This document shows positions 53,496 through 62,905 of a stretch of 64,000 nt of DNA, piece by piece. The translations under genes and the position numbers were made by a program. Positions within the stretch are counted from its first letter, which is position 1, and every line of letters begins with the position of its first letter. Source of the DNA: Bathymodiolus thermophilus thioautotrophic gill symbiont (GTDB lineage: Bacteria > Pseudomonadota > Gammaproteobacteria > PS1 > Pseudothioglobaceae); NCBI RefSeq assembly GCF_003711265.1, contig NZ_CP024634.1, positions 2,356,001-2,420,000 on the forward strand. The letters run 5' to 3'. A model generated the notes under the pieces. That model ran no database searches and was not told the origin of the DNA. It worked only from the letters and a program-made list of their open reading frames with translations.

Positions 53496-54860
53496 TTAAC
53501 CTCTTGCTATCTTTTTCTCCTTAATAAAATTGACAAACTGCGTGGTCCAGTGATTGCTCCCCACACTTCTTAGGTGAGTGTAGGTTGCTAATAGGTTATA
53601 GGTTAAAATTCCATCGTGTTTATTATCCACACCCACGCCGCGTAAAACCTTGTAGGCATAACGGGTTTTAGGATCAATATTTTCGAGCTTGGAATAATGA
53701 AATTCATGTGCATAAATCGTTGGGGCAACTTCATTCCATGGGTGTTCATTGCTGGGCGCTAATTGCACATAACCTCTGCCAATCGGCCTAGAGGTCATTA
53801 TTGTATCCGCTTGAATAACGCCAACCATTTTATGTGATTTTCCTTGATAAGTAATTTTCCGACTGAGATACATCAGCCCGCCACATTCTGCATAAGTCGG
53901 TAAACCTTGTTGTATGTTTAATTTAATATTATCAAGCAAGGCTTGGTTGGCACTCAATGTCTCAAGTTGCATTTCTGGAAAACCACCCCCAATAAACAGT
54001 CCATCACATTGAGGCAATTCTACGGCTTTAAGTGTATCAAAATATACGAGATTAACGCCCAAAGATTGAAAGGCATCTAAATCATCTTGATAGTAAAAAC
54101 CAAAGGCCTGATCTTTAGCGACAGCGATCGTCAAATCAGTAGTAGTTGTCGTTAATACAGGGGGGGCAATTGGAGATTGTGCATTGTGGAAAGTTGAAAT
54201 TTTACTTAAATCTACTTGGTCGGCAATTATTCTAGCCACACCATCAATAAAGGCTTGTGACTGAGTGGATTCATTTGCCGGCATAAGCCCCAAATGTCGC
54301 TCATCAATAATAAGGTCTTTAGCACGGCGAACTGCACCCACAACAGGAATGTCGGTGTAATGCTCAATCGCTTGAATAAGTTTTGATTCATGGCGCTCAC
54401 CTGCCACTTTATTGAGAATAACGCCAGCAATATTAACCTCAGTATCAAAAGCTTGGTAGCCCATTAACAAGGGAGCAACACCCCGAGTAATGCCATTAGC
54501 ATCAATCACCAAAATAACAGGGATATTTAATAATTTCGCCATATCGGCATTGGCATCACCACCTGCCACACTCATACCATCATACAGCCCTTTATTGCCT
54601 TCAATAATGGCAATATCGCTGCTTTGACTTTGGCGCCTATACAATTGAATGATCTCATCATTCGTCATATTGTAAAAATCTAAATTGTAACAAGCGTTAC
54701 CACTGGCTTGAGCAAGCCACAAGGGGTCGATATAATCTGGGCCTTTTTTGAACGAAGCAACTTTAAGTGCTTGCGCTTTAAACGCAGCACACAATCCTAA
54801 ACTAACAACAGTTTTACCTGATGATTTGTGAGCGGCAGAAAGGTAAATAGATGAGGGCAT
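53496..54860 (-). CDS. dsrN: DsrN, sirohaem amidase (cobyrinate a,c-diamide synthase family)
   Basis: A 454-residue CobB-type amidotransferase. It has the SAAHKSSGKTVVSLGLC P-loop near residue 8-24, KKGPDYIDPLW near 39-49, EGNKGLYDG near 88-96, and a C-terminal glutaminase with PTYAECGGLMYLSR near 320-333 (nucleophile Cys) and a late HEFHYS. DsrN amidates sirohaem for DsrAB in sulfur oxidisers. It follows dsrP after 13 bases, in the usual dsr position. The cobalamin role is unlikely, as no cob genes are near and metE is cobalamin independent. Confidence 0.92.
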   Translation of the reverse strand: MPSSIYLSAAHKSSGKTVVSLGLCAAFKAQALKVASFKKGPDYIDPLWLAQASGNACYNLDFYNMTNDEIIQLYRRQSQSSDIAIIEGNKGLYDGMSVAGGDANADMAKLLNIPVILVIDANGITRGVAPLLMGYQAFDTEVNIAGVILNKVAGERHESKLIQAIEHYTDIPVVGAVRRAKDLIIDERHLGLMPANESTQSQAFIDGVARIIADQVDLSKISTFHNAQSPIAPPVLTTTTTDLTIAVAKDQAFGFYYQDDLDAFQSLGVNLVYFDTLKAVELPQCDGLFIGGGFPEMQLETLSANQALLDNIKLNIQQGLPTYAECGGLMYLSRKITYQGKSHKMVGVIQADTIMTSRPIGRGYVQLAPSNEHPWNEVAPTIYAHEFHYSKLENIDPKTRYAYKVLRGVGVDNKHDGILTYNLLATYTHLRSVGSNHWTTQFVNFIKEKKIARG

Positions 54861-54873
54861 ACCCCATTACAAG

Positions 54874-56073
54874 TTAAACTTTATGATGTGGGTCTGCCAC
54901 TTTATCTGCTAGACTTTCAGGCAAGAATGGCAAAAACTTCACTAAGAATGAAACAGCAATCAGCGCCACAGCAATACCGCCAACGCCCAAAGCCATTTCA
55001 GGAAATGATGGTGTGTAAGCAGCAATGCCGCCATAACCTTCCAACATTTCTTTACCAGGGAACATTTCCATAGGATAAGCTTGTCCGCCAATAATGATAA
55101 TATACAATTGAATAACCCCGCCAATCAACACCAAAAGCGAAGCCAAACCTAAAGTAGTACGATTGCCTTTAAATACGGGGTGATAAATAAGTGCCATTGG
55201 TATTAAGCCACCTAAAATAATCTGACCATACCAAAATAAAGGCGTATAAATGTGCTCACCAAATAAAATAAAGTTTTCAATACCTGCGTTCTCAGCCAAA
55301 TATAAATTACCCAAATGCTTAATTGCCACAAAATACATTATGGCTGCCACAAACACACCCAATAAATGACCCAAACGATTAACAATTGCATCGCCCAATG
55401 GACGCTCAGTCCATTTGTAACTTGCCATTAAAATCAAGATAAAGAAAGCCAAGCCAAAGGCAAATGACATAATAATAAACATCGGTGCCATAATCACTGC
55501 GTCATACGCTTGGCGTGCTACTAGAAAGCCAAAAATAGAACCTGTACCTGTTGTTAAAATCAAACGCCAAGTAAAAGCTGCCAAACCTGCTTTAGCAGTA
55601 AATTTATTCATTCGACGCTCAAACATCATCCATAAATATACGGCAACAATGACAAAAAAACCATTGTATAAAATAATATTCCAAGCGAAAATTGACTTAA
55701 AGTTATACTCAGTCATTGCTACAATCAGACGATCAGGGCGACCCAAATCAAGCACCAACACCATTAAACCACCTGCCAATAGCGACAATGCCACCAAACC
55801 TGACAAGCGTGATAAAGGCTTATAAAGTTTTTTCTGAAATACCGATGCAATAGAGGCAACATTGAGCGCACCTGAGGCGGCAACAATTAAAAATAAAGCA
55901 AATACATGCGGTATGCCCCACACAATTCGGTTACTCATGCCCGTTACATAATGACCATGATGCTCTATAAAATATACACTGCCTAATGCGGCTAGAATAA
56001 AAACGCCTAAGCCCAAAATAAGTGCATAAAAACCTAAACTTCTACCTTCTATTTGTTGATAACGAATGTTCAT
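54874..56073 (-). CDS. dsrP: DsrP, NrfD/PsrC-type membrane subunit
   Basis: A 399-residue protein with ten membrane segments: for example GFYALILGLGVFILAALGSVYF near residue 10-31, VFALFLIVAASGALNVASIAS near 52, VLDLGRPDRLI near 110, AYTPSFPEMALGVGGIAVALIAV near 355. It is the quinone-interacting subunit of the DsrMKJOP complex. The ATG at 56071-56073 gives the family start (MNIRYQQIEGRS); the frame open to 56115 overlaps dsrO and is rejected. Confidence 0.93.
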   Translation of the reverse strand: MNIRYQQIEGRSLGFYALILGLGVFILAALGSVYFIEHHGHYVTGMSNRIVWGIPHVFALFLIVAASGALNVASIASVFQKKLYKPLSRLSGLVALSLLAGGLMVLVLDLGRPDRLIVAMTEYNFKSIFAWNIILYNGFFVIVAVYLWMMFERRMNKFTAKAGLAAFTWRLILTTGTGSIFGFLVARQAYDAVIMAPMFIIMSFAFGLAFFILILMASYKWTERPLGDAIVNRLGHLLGVFVAAIMYFVAIKHLGNLYLAENAGIENFILFGEHIYTPLFWYGQIILGGLIPMALIYHPVFKGNRTTLGLASLLVLIGGVIQLYIIIIGGQAYPMEMFPGKEMLEGYGGIAAYTPSFPEMALGVGGIAVALIAVSFLVKFLPFLPESLADKVADPHHKV

Positions 56074-56092
56074 AATTGCCTTTTTAACCCTC

Positions 56093-56821
56093 TTAAATTC
56101 CGCTATAGCGAACACCAGTATTCAGATTTAAATCTGCTCTGATTTGCGTGCTTTGAATTTTCTTAAGTGTTTGATTGATTTTACTATTGGTGTCATATAA
56201 ATCACCAAAAATAACGCCGTCATTATTGACTGCCTCAGCACAAGCTGGCATTCCACCTTTATCAACCTTATGTACGCATAAGGTGCAAGATTCAACCGTG
56301 CCTTTGCCTCGTGGCATATGCTCTTTTTGATTACTCAAATCTTCATGTACAAACGAACGCGCATCATACGGACAAGCCATCATGCAATAACGACACCCAA
56401 TACACAAATGTCTATCTACCAGCACAATACCATCTTCACGCTTCATTGACGCATTGGTCGGGCAAACATCCACACAAGGTGGCTGCTCACAATGTTGACA
56501 CATCATTGGCAAGTTATCAATTTTACCTGTGGCTTTATCTTTAACTTTGATTTTCTTAATCCAGCCTGGCTTTTGATCACCTCTAGAGTGAACTTCACTA
56601 CCCCAACCATTTTCTTCCTGACAAGCATTAACCATATCATCAATATCAGATTCAGTCAGTTTGTTTGTGTCAATCAACATCCCCCAACGCTTTTCATTGG
56701 TAACTGGACTATCGCTAGCAGCAAATGTAGTGAGCGTAATGCCACTGGCAATTGTTGCCACACTCGCAGTGGCTACTGTTGTATTTTTAATAAAATCGCG
56801 ACGATTTAGTTCTTTACTCAT
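56093..56821 (-). CDS. dsrO: DsrO, Tat-exported ferredoxin-like iron-sulfur protein
   Basis: A 242-residue periplasmic protein. The twin-arginine signal has NRRDFIKN near residue 6-13, followed by a hydrophobic stretch and cleavage after TFA-A. Iron-sulfur motifs follow: CQHCEQPPCVDVCP near 107-120, CIGCRYCMMACPYD near 140-153, and CTLCVHKVDKGGMPAC near 177-192. It transfers electrons within DsrMKJOP. Start at 56819-56821 overlaps dsrJ by 4 bases (ATGA), with AGAGGAAT upstream. Confidence 0.95.
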   Translation of the reverse strand: MSKELNRRDFIKNTTVATASVATIASGITLTTFAASDSPVTNEKRWGMLIDTNKLTESDIDDMVNACQEENGWGSEVHSRGDQKPGWIKKIKVKDKATGKIDNLPMMCQHCEQPPCVDVCPTNASMKREDGIVLVDRHLCIGCRYCMMACPYDARSFVHEDLSNQKEHMPRGKGTVESCTLCVHKVDKGGMPACAEAVNNDGVIFGDLYDTNSKINQTLKKIQSTQIRADLNLNTGVRYSGI

Positions 56822-57198
56822 AATTCCTCTTTTGGTGTGGTGCGATGACAAGAAAAACAATCCAAACTTGTGCCTACTTTTTGATGGCAAGTTGAGCAAA
56901 ATTGATCAGGTGCATTCACAGGAATATATTCGCCGTTCTTGCTAGAACTATGACAATTAACACATTCCTTTAACGAGTTACGCCGAGTGCGAACACCTTG
57001 ACGCAATGTTTTATCGCGTTTATGCAATAAAAACTCAGGATGCATTTTTCTAATTTCAACAAGACTGGGGTGAATATCTCTACTTTTCCCCTCCTCCTTT
57101 AACTCAGTGGCTCTATCACCAAGGTTAACATGCTTATCGCTATGCGCTGACACAGTGTTAAGCGCTAGCGTTAGAAAAATAATCAATAAATGCTTCAT
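56818..57198 (-). CDS. dsrJ: DsrJ, triheme cytochrome c
   Basis: A 126-residue periplasmic cytochrome with a signal peptide (1-18, ending V-S-A). Three haem motifs CVNCH, CSTCH and CFSCH lie near residues 80, 103 and 115. This matches DsrJ, the unusual triheme subunit of DsrMKJOP. I chose the ATG at 57196-57198, which has AAAGAGA at a proper distance; ATG 57204 two codons earlier is possible. It begins 17 bases after dsrL and overlaps dsrO. Confidence 0.93.
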   Translation of the reverse strand: MKHLLIIFLTLALNTVSAHSDKHVNLGDRATELKEEGKSRDIHPSLVEIRKMHPEFLLHKRDKTLRQGVRTRRNSLKECVNCHSSSKNGEYIPVNAPDQFCSTCHQKVGTSLDCFSCHRTTPKEEL

Positions 57199-57214
57199 AG
57201 TCATTCTCTTTAAA

Positions 57215-59179
57215 TTACTCACCCAATCCCATTTGAATATAGCCTGTTGGGCACACATCTGCACAGATATGACAACCAACACACTTGTTATAATCAGTAT
57301 CAACATAACGACCAAGTGTTGCTTGGTCTTTCTTAACTTTGAATACCGCATCTTGTGGACAATACATCACACAGTTATCACACTCAAAACACAAGCCACA
57401 AGACATACAACGACCTGCTTCTTGTTGCGCCTCTTCTTCGTTATAACCAATTAAACGCTCGTCAAAGTTACCCAATACATTGTCAACATTCACCAATTTG
57501 TGCTTACGCGCATTACGCTCTTCATTGTCAAAATGCCCTAAAAATAATTCTGTATGTGGAATGATTGATGCAAATGAACGGTCTTCATAGTTATGTACCG
57601 CATAATCTGCAGTGTCTGTTGATTCGCCAAATGCACCGCCTTTCTCGTAGTCTGAAGGTGTCAAATCCCACTCATTAAGTTTTGACATAAGGTCAAAATA
57701 GTGAACATCAACTTTATTACGAACTTTTTGGCTACTACCTGAAAGATAATCACCAATACTCTCAGCAACAATACCTGCTTGACCAATTGCTGTTGTCAAT
57801 AAGTGTGGACGAACCACATCGCCACAAACAAAGAAACCTGGTTTGTTCGGTACTTGGAAGTTTTTATCAGCATCAATAAAACCATGCTCGTTGAAAAATG
57901 AATCGTCCATACCTTCGCCATCAACGCCTTGTCCAATGGCAGGAACAATGAGTTCACATTCAACATCAAACTCAGAGCCTTCGATTGGTGTAGAACCATC
58001 TTCCTCTAAACGAACAAAACGCAATGCAGTTGCACGACCTTCTGCATTCTTAATAACTTCTACTGGTTGCAATTGCCCTTGAATTTCAACACCTTCACGA
58101 TTTGCATCGTCAATTTCTTCTTGTGCCGCTGGCATATTTTCAATGGTAGAGCGTGTTGTCAATAACACATCCGCACCTAAGCGCTTAGAAGTGTCAACCA
58201 CATCGTGTGCAGTGTCATCAAAAATAACACGCTCAGGACGGTCTTTATCAGCCGTATTTTCAATATTGCCCAAACGGCGTGCCACTGACACAACATCAAT
58301 TGAAGTATCGCCACCACCAATACAGATTACTTTACCTGTAATATGCTTTAAACGACCTTGGTTATAAGCCTCAAGAAATGCAACACCAGACACACAATTT
58401 GTTGCATCGCCACCAGGAATTGGCAACATACGACCGCTCATTGCGCCAATAGCAAACAATACTGCATCATAATCTTTTTCCAACTGTTCCATGGAGATAT
58501 CTACACCTACTTTGGTGTTCATTTTAGTTTCAATACCTGTTTCAATAATACGATCAATCTCATATTGCAACACATCGCGTGGCACACGATAGTCAGGAAT
58601 ACCGTACATCATCATACCACCCAATTGATCATATTTTTCAAATACAGTTACACTATGGCCTTGCTTGCGTAATTGCAATGCCGCAGATAAGCCGCCACAA
58701 CCGCCACCAATAATAGCCACTTTTTTACCCGTATCTTTGGCATCAACTTCAAATCTATAACCTTCTTTTTTTGCATTGTCGCCAATAAATTGCTCTACTG
58801 CGTTAATACCAACTGTATCTTCAACTTCGTTACGGTTACAACCATCTTCACAAGGTGCTGGACAAACTCTACCCATAATTGATGGAAATGGATTTGCATC
58901 TGTCGAACGACGGAAAGCATATTCCTGCCATGATAAATCACCAGAAGGCTTTTCCATGCCACGAACAATATCTAACCAGCCACGAATGTTATGACCAGAA
59001 GGGCAAGAACCTTGACATGGTGGGGTTTGACTTACATAAGTTGGACACTTGTGTGAAGTGTCGTTTTGAAAAATCTTTTGGCTCCATGGCACTGTGCCTA
59101 ACTCATCACCCTCATCTTTAAACATTCTAAATGTATGGTTATCGCCTTTGTGAATTTGTCCGTATGGATTCTTTTGCAT
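57215..59179 (-). CDS. dsrL: DsrL, NAD(P)H-linked iron-sulfur flavoprotein
   Basis: A 654-residue GltD-like flavoprotein. The N-terminal cluster region has CPSGHNIRGWL near 60 and CPAPCEDGCNR near 107. FAD binding is GGGCGGLSAALQL near 157-169, NAD(P)H binding GGGDTSIDV near 286, and a flavin-closing FVCGDVVRP near 453. The C-terminal ferredoxin part has CMSCGLCFECDNCVMYCP and CVGCHICADVCP. DsrL couples DsrAB to the NAD pool and can direct sulfur oxidation. It lies between dsrK and dsrJ. Confidence 0.95.
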   Translation of the reverse strand: MQKNPYGQIHKGDNHTFRMFKDEGDELGTVPWSQKIFQNDTSHKCPTYVSQTPPCQGSCPSGHNIRGWLDIVRGMEKPSGDLSWQEYAFRRSTDANPFPSIMGRVCPAPCEDGCNRNEVEDTVGINAVEQFIGDNAKKEGYRFEVDAKDTGKKVAIIGGGCGGLSAALQLRKQGHSVTVFEKYDQLGGMMMYGIPDYRVPRDVLQYEIDRIIETGIETKMNTKVGVDISMEQLEKDYDAVLFAIGAMSGRMLPIPGGDATNCVSGVAFLEAYNQGRLKHITGKVICIGGGDTSIDVVSVARRLGNIENTADKDRPERVIFDDTAHDVVDTSKRLGADVLLTTRSTIENMPAAQEEIDDANREGVEIQGQLQPVEVIKNAEGRATALRFVRLEEDGSTPIEGSEFDVECELIVPAIGQGVDGEGMDDSFFNEHGFIDADKNFQVPNKPGFFVCGDVVRPHLLTTAIGQAGIVAESIGDYLSGSSQKVRNKVDVHYFDLMSKLNEWDLTPSDYEKGGAFGESTDTADYAVHNYEDRSFASIIPHTELFLGHFDNEERNARKHKLVNVDNVLGNFDERLIGYNEEEAQQEAGRCMSCGLCFECDNCVMYCPQDAVFKVKKDQATLGRYVDTDYNKCVGCHICADVCPTGYIQMGLGE

Positions 59180-59197
59180 ATCAAATCTCCTTATCTA

Positions 59198-60787
59198 TTA
59201 TTCTGCTTTTATAGTTTCTGCTTCTTCTGCCACTTTGGCTTCAGAATCATCTGTTTGTGGTTTGTCCATAATGATTGCCTCGCTTACCAATTGGTGTGCA
59301 CTAACAATCATATAGGGGTCGAAATCAAATTTTGGTAACACTTTACTGAATTGTGATTTACAAATTGCACAAATGGCAACCAGTGTGTCAACTGCATCAG
59401 TTTTTTCTACTTCTTTCAATGCCTGCATTCTTGGCATTGCGCCTTTAATACGAATCTCCATCAAGTCGTCGGTTAACAGTCCGCCACCGCCACCGCAACA
59501 AAAGGTTGATTCCATAATCGTACTACGCTCCATATCTACATAATTATTACAAACTGCTTTAATTACTTCGCGCGGGAGGATGAATTGGCCATTTGGAATG
59601 CCGCCCATATTGGTTGCCCTCGCAACATTACAAGAATCATGGAAAGTAACTGTTCTATCGTCATTGGCAGATTTGTCAAACTTTAACTTATTGCGTTGAA
59701 TCAAATCATGTGTGTATTCAATAATATGTTGTGGTTGTGGATAACGAGAATCCAGTTGATTCTGTAGTTTTAAAGCGTGCTTGTCAGTTGTATCTGCACC
59801 TGCACCAACGCCTGATAAAGTATTCCAAAAACTGTAAGCCACACGCCAAGCATGACCACACTCACCGACCATAACACGAGAAACTTCAAGATCAAGTGCT
59901 GCTTTACGAATTCTAAGTGCTGCTTTACGCATTATGTCGTAAGAGCCAATAAACATACCAAAATTCGCACCTTCGGAAGCATAAGAACTCATCGTCCAAC
60001 TCACGCCATCTTGATGGAAAACCTTGCCATAACCAATCAAACCATCAATATGCGGTTCAGCAAAAAAGTCTGCCGACGGGGTAATAAGTAAAATTTCAGC
60101 GCCCTTAACATCCAATGGATATTTAACAGCAACTCCTGTTTCCTCTTCAATCTCCTCTTCAAGATCAAGTAGAGTGTCTCGTAGAGCTGGCTCAGGTAAA
60201 CCCAAATTATTACCCACTGTAATTGCCTTACCCAAAATTTGATTACAATATTTTTGACCCAGTCCAACCGCATCCAACACTTCACGAGCTGCCATTGAAA
60301 TCTCAGCAGTATCAATACCGTAAGGGCAAAATACACTACAACGACGACATTGTGAACATTGGTGGAAATAGTTATACCAATCGTCCAACATCTTGTCATC
60401 CAACTCTTTGGCGCCAACTAATTTAGGAAAATATTTACCTGCAAAAGTAAAATGGCGACGATAAACACTTCTGAACAAATCTTGACGGGCCACTGGCATA
60501 TTCTTAGGATCAGATGAACCTAAAAAATAATGGCATTTATCTGTACAAGCGCCGCATTTGACACAAGCATCTAAAAATACTTGAACTGAGCGATATTTAG
60601 ATTTTAACTCGCCCATTTTATTGATAGCAACTTCTTGCCAATTGTCAACTTTTTCACCAGGAAAACCCAAAGGTTTTTGAAATTCTTCAACAGATTTAAA
60701 GGGCCCATCGCCAGCCATAATCCCTTCGTTAATCTTAGGAATTTTTAAATAAGTGGGTAATTTTGGTACCTCGAAATCTTTTGCCAT
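59198..60787 (-). CDS. dsrK: DsrK, HdrD-like iron-sulfur subunit
   Basis: A 529-residue cytoplasmic protein. Two ferredoxin clusters, CVKCGACTDKCHYF near 75-88 and CSQCRRCSVFCPYG near 145-158, precede a heterodisulfide-reductase-type CCG region with DSCNVARATN near 383 and CCGGGGGLL near 430. DsrK is thought to reoxidise or reduce the DsrC trisulfide. It follows dsrM after 1 base and is followed by dsrL. Confidence 0.95.
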   Translation of the reverse strand: MAKDFEVPKLPTYLKIPKINEGIMAGDGPFKSVEEFQKPLGFPGEKVDNWQEVAINKMGELKSKYRSVQVFLDACVKCGACTDKCHYFLGSSDPKNMPVARQDLFRSVYRRHFTFAGKYFPKLVGAKELDDKMLDDWYNYFHQCSQCRRCSVFCPYGIDTAEISMAAREVLDAVGLGQKYCNQILGKAITVGNNLGLPEPALRDTLLDLEEEIEEETGVAVKYPLDVKGAEILLITPSADFFAEPHIDGLIGYGKVFHQDGVSWTMSSYASEGANFGMFIGSYDIMRKAALRIRKAALDLEVSRVMVGECGHAWRVAYSFWNTLSGVGAGADTTDKHALKLQNQLDSRYPQPQHIIEYTHDLIQRNKLKFDKSANDDRTVTFHDSCNVARATNMGGIPNGQFILPREVIKAVCNNYVDMERSTIMESTFCCGGGGGLLTDDLMEIRIKGAMPRMQALKEVEKTDAVDTLVAICAICKSQFSKVLPKFDFDPYMIVSAHQLVSEAIIMDKPQTDDSEAKVAEEAETIKAE

Positions 60788-60788
60788 G

Positions 60789-61562
60789 TTATTCGTCCTT
60801 ACCTAATGTTTCGTTTAATCTAACTTCTTGTTCTTGTTCTTGCTTCAATGCCCACGGTGAAATGTGACGCTTCTTGCGTGAATCATCCACTTGATTTCGT
60901 GTTGGGCTAAAGAAAATACCAGGCACATGTAATAATTTTGAAATTGGGAAAATGGCCAACAACGAAAATGCCAAGAAAATATGCACCAAAAAATGTACTT
61001 CCGTTGGTAAATTTGCCCAATCAAAACTCAACAATCCAGAAGCAAAACCTTTTACCATAATTACATCAGTATGGTTACTGGTAAATGTCATTACCACGCC
61101 ACTTACCCCAATCACTAATAATAAAAGCAACATTAAATAATCAGACGGTGCTGAAATATAACGAATACGCTCAACAAAAAATCGACGACCAAGCAAGCCA
61201 AATAAACCGATAACCATAGCAAAAGCTGCATATTTAAACGGTTGAATCAATAAAAATATTTCAGGCAAATCGCCTGGCCAAAAATAACGAGCATGGCGGA
61301 TTAAAACCAACAACAAGCCCACATGAAATAACCAGCCAAACAACCAAGTCCACTTATTAGATTTGAATAAACTTTCAAATAAAACGACTTCGCGTGCCAG
61401 TCGCATAACCACACCTGTTTGTGTTAATGGAGTTGGTGCGGTTGGAATTTTAAGAGGTGCAGGCGTTACCCAATATTGGTAGATTTTTCTCGCCATACCA
61501 ACAAGAAAAATCACCAAAGATAAGTAGAATAAAGCCGTAAAAAAAGTGCTTACTAAAGACAT
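60789..61562 (-). CDS. dsrM: DsrM, cytochrome b-like membrane subunit
   Basis: A 257-residue NarI-like protein with five or so membrane segments (about 5-24, 70-90, 100-120, 140-160, 190-215) and histidines suited to haem b ligation, such as HVGLLLVLIRHARYFWPGD near 73. It passes electrons between quinone and DsrK. The ATG at 61560-61562 has GAGGGC upstream. It begins 281 bases after dsrC, the gap holding a terminator and a palindromic repeat. Confidence 0.92.
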   Translation of the reverse strand: MSLVSTFFTALFYLSLVIFLVGMARKIYQYWVTPAPLKIPTAPTPLTQTGVVMRLAREVVLFESLFKSNKWTWLFGWLFHVGLLLVLIRHARYFWPGDLPEIFLLIQPFKYAAFAMVIGLFGLLGRRFFVERIRYISAPSDYLMLLLLLVIGVSGVVMTFTSNHTDVIMVKGFASGLLSFDWANLPTEVHFLVHIFLAFSLLAIFPISKLLHVPGIFFSPTRNQVDDSRKKRHISPWALKQEQEQEVRLNETLGKDE

Positions 61563-61625
61563 GTTGCCCTCAAAAAATTTAAAATTTAGGAAAACACCCA
61601 AATAAACAGGTGCCTTCAATTAATA

Positions 61626-61799
61626 GAGACCTTTGTGTAAACATAAATAATTAGCAAAATTCAATTTTTTTGCCCAATTGGTAATTTCTTTAAACCTTAT
61701 CTTAGCAAGACTAAGACTGGGTTTATCTATTACTAGAAAAATTACCAAGTAGGTAAAAAATAAATTCTTGATAAATATTCATATTTATACAAAGGTCTC
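61626..61799. repeat. Palindromic repeat inside the dsr operon
   Basis: A 174-bp copy with a 12-15 base insertion near the centre (TTATCTATTACTAG). Both ends are present. It lies 63 bases upstream of dsrM and directly after the dsrC terminator. Confidence 0.88.
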
Positions 61800-61807
61800 T
61801 AACATCC

Positions 61808-61835
61808 ACTCAAAAGGTTTAAAAACCTTTTGAGT
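61808..61835 (-). terminator. Terminator or attenuator after dsrC
   Basis: A perfect 13-base stem (ACTCAAAAGGTTT and its reverse complement) with a 2-base loop, 7 bases after the dsrC stop on the minus strand. The T-run is weak. It may cut or stabilise the 3' end of a dsrBEFHC message. Confidence 0.7.
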
Positions 61836-61842
61836 CAAATAT

Positions 61843-62166
61843 TTAGATACAACCTGTTGGTTTAGGAAGACCAGCGAAACGACAACCTTGCTTACCAGGA
61901 CCATACGGGAATAAAGAATATAGGTACTTAGAGTTACCTTTTTCTTTACCAAATTGTTTGCCAATTGCTTTGGTCAATACACGAACCGCTGGTGCGATTT
62001 GATACTCTTCAAAGTAATCACGCAAGAAATTAATAACATCCCAGTGCTCTTCAGATAAATCAATATCATCACCTTTTGCCATTTCTACAGCAATCTCCTT
62101 TGTCCAGTCTTTAAGATCTACCAAAAAACCCTCTTCATCTACTTCTGCGCCTAAAATCTCAGCCAT
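61843..62166 (-). CDS. dsrC: DsrC, sulfur-carrier protein
   Basis: A 107-residue protein, about five shorter than the Allochromatium form. The C-terminal arm has both redox cysteines, C95 and C106 (GKQGCRFAGLPKPTGCI), separated by ten residues, and the penultimate cysteine is intact. The helical core has HWDVINFLRDYFEEYQIAPAVRVLTK near 41-66. DsrC accepts sulfur from DsrEFH and delivers it to DsrAB, then interacts with DsrK. Terminator and repeat follow. Confidence 0.97.
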   Translation of the reverse strand: MAEILGAEVDEEGFLVDLKDWTKEIAVEMAKGDDIDLSEEHWDVINFLRDYFEEYQIAPAVRVLTKAIGKQFGKEKGNSKYLYSLFPYGPGKQGCRFAGLPKPTGCI

Positions 62167-62190
62167 TTTTTACTCCTATATAAAATTAAA

Positions 62191-62487
62191 TTAAAGCCAT
62201 GAAACCGCAGTTCCATGCTCTACAACTAAATCAACAAAACCTGCGTAATCAACTAATTTGATATCATCTGCAACCTTTGATGAAATTCCTCTTGCCTCAA
62301 CATCTCCCTGCAATGCAAACACTCTACCCTGTGCTGCCAAATCGGCAAGCATGGGTGATTTTGTATTTTTTGCAGCAGAAATAACACCATCTTCGATGAG
62401 CAAAATAACACTACTGTCGTCAATTGTATTTAAACAAGACTGTAATGAATTGCGCTCAAAAGATGATTTGTTTACTGTATGTAACAT
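62191..62487 (-). CDS. dsrH: DsrH, TusB-like sulfurtransferase subunit
   Basis: A 98-residue protein of the DsrE/F/H fold. The cysteine C18 (LQSCLN) corresponds to the DsrH cysteine. ILLIEDGVISAA is near 29-40 and FALQGDVEARG near 58. It forms a heterohexamer with DsrE and DsrF. It is 24 bases from dsrC and 12 from dsrF. Confidence 0.94.
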   Translation of the reverse strand: MLHTVNKSSFERNSLQSCLNTIDDSSVILLIEDGVISAAKNTKSPMLADLAAQGRVFALQGDVEARGISSKVADDIKLVDYAGFVDLVVEHGTAVSWL

Positions 62488-62499
62488 ATTAAACTCCTC

Positions 62500-62904
62500 T
62501 TAAAAACTTAAACAGACATCTTGCTCAGACATCAATTTAGTCAACTCAGCATTAGAAACCACTTGAATACTTGGCTTTTCTGCCCAATCATCATCTTCAT
62601 CTTCCCAAACCAAAGGCATTAAGTCATCTATACTCAAGCCCCTTTCTTCCAAAGATTCCGCTGACACAAAAAGTTGCTTAATATCGTAATCGCCAAGCGC
62701 ATGATAAGTCTTAGAAAAGTTTTTCATACCAATGCCTTCAGGATTTTGACCTTCAACAATTTGATACACGCCATCATCAATAAACGCCAATGACACATCT
62801 TGCTCAAAAGCAGCAGCAATCAACACCACCTCTAATGATTCTAAGGCATACACGGTACCGTAAGGTGCCTTACGGTTTAAATACATAAATTTCTTTGTCG
62901 TCAT
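62500..62904 (-). CDS. dsrF: DsrF, TusC-like sulfurtransferase subunit
   Basis: About 134 residues. It has KKFMYLNRKAPYGTVYALESLEVVLIAAAFEQDV near 4-37 (family: APYG and A-E-x-L) and LAFIDDGVYQI near 42. There are no early cysteines; one is near the C-terminus (QDVCLSF). The ATG at 62902-62904 has TTGGAG upstream; a longer TTG frame to 62916 overlaps dsrE and is less likely. It belongs to the DsrEFH complex. Confidence 0.93.
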   Translation of the reverse strand: MTTKKFMYLNRKAPYGTVYALESLEVVLIAAAFEQDVSLAFIDDGVYQIVEGQNPEGIGMKNFSKTYHALGDYDIKQLFVSAESLEERGLSIDDLMPLVWEDEDDDWAEKPSIQVVSNAELTKLMSEQDVCLSF

Positions 62905-62905
62905 C

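Noticed and set aside
53496-54860. CobB of cobalamin synthesis
   Set aside because: The gene stands between dsrP and dsrR, the standard dsrN position, and no cobalamin genes are near.
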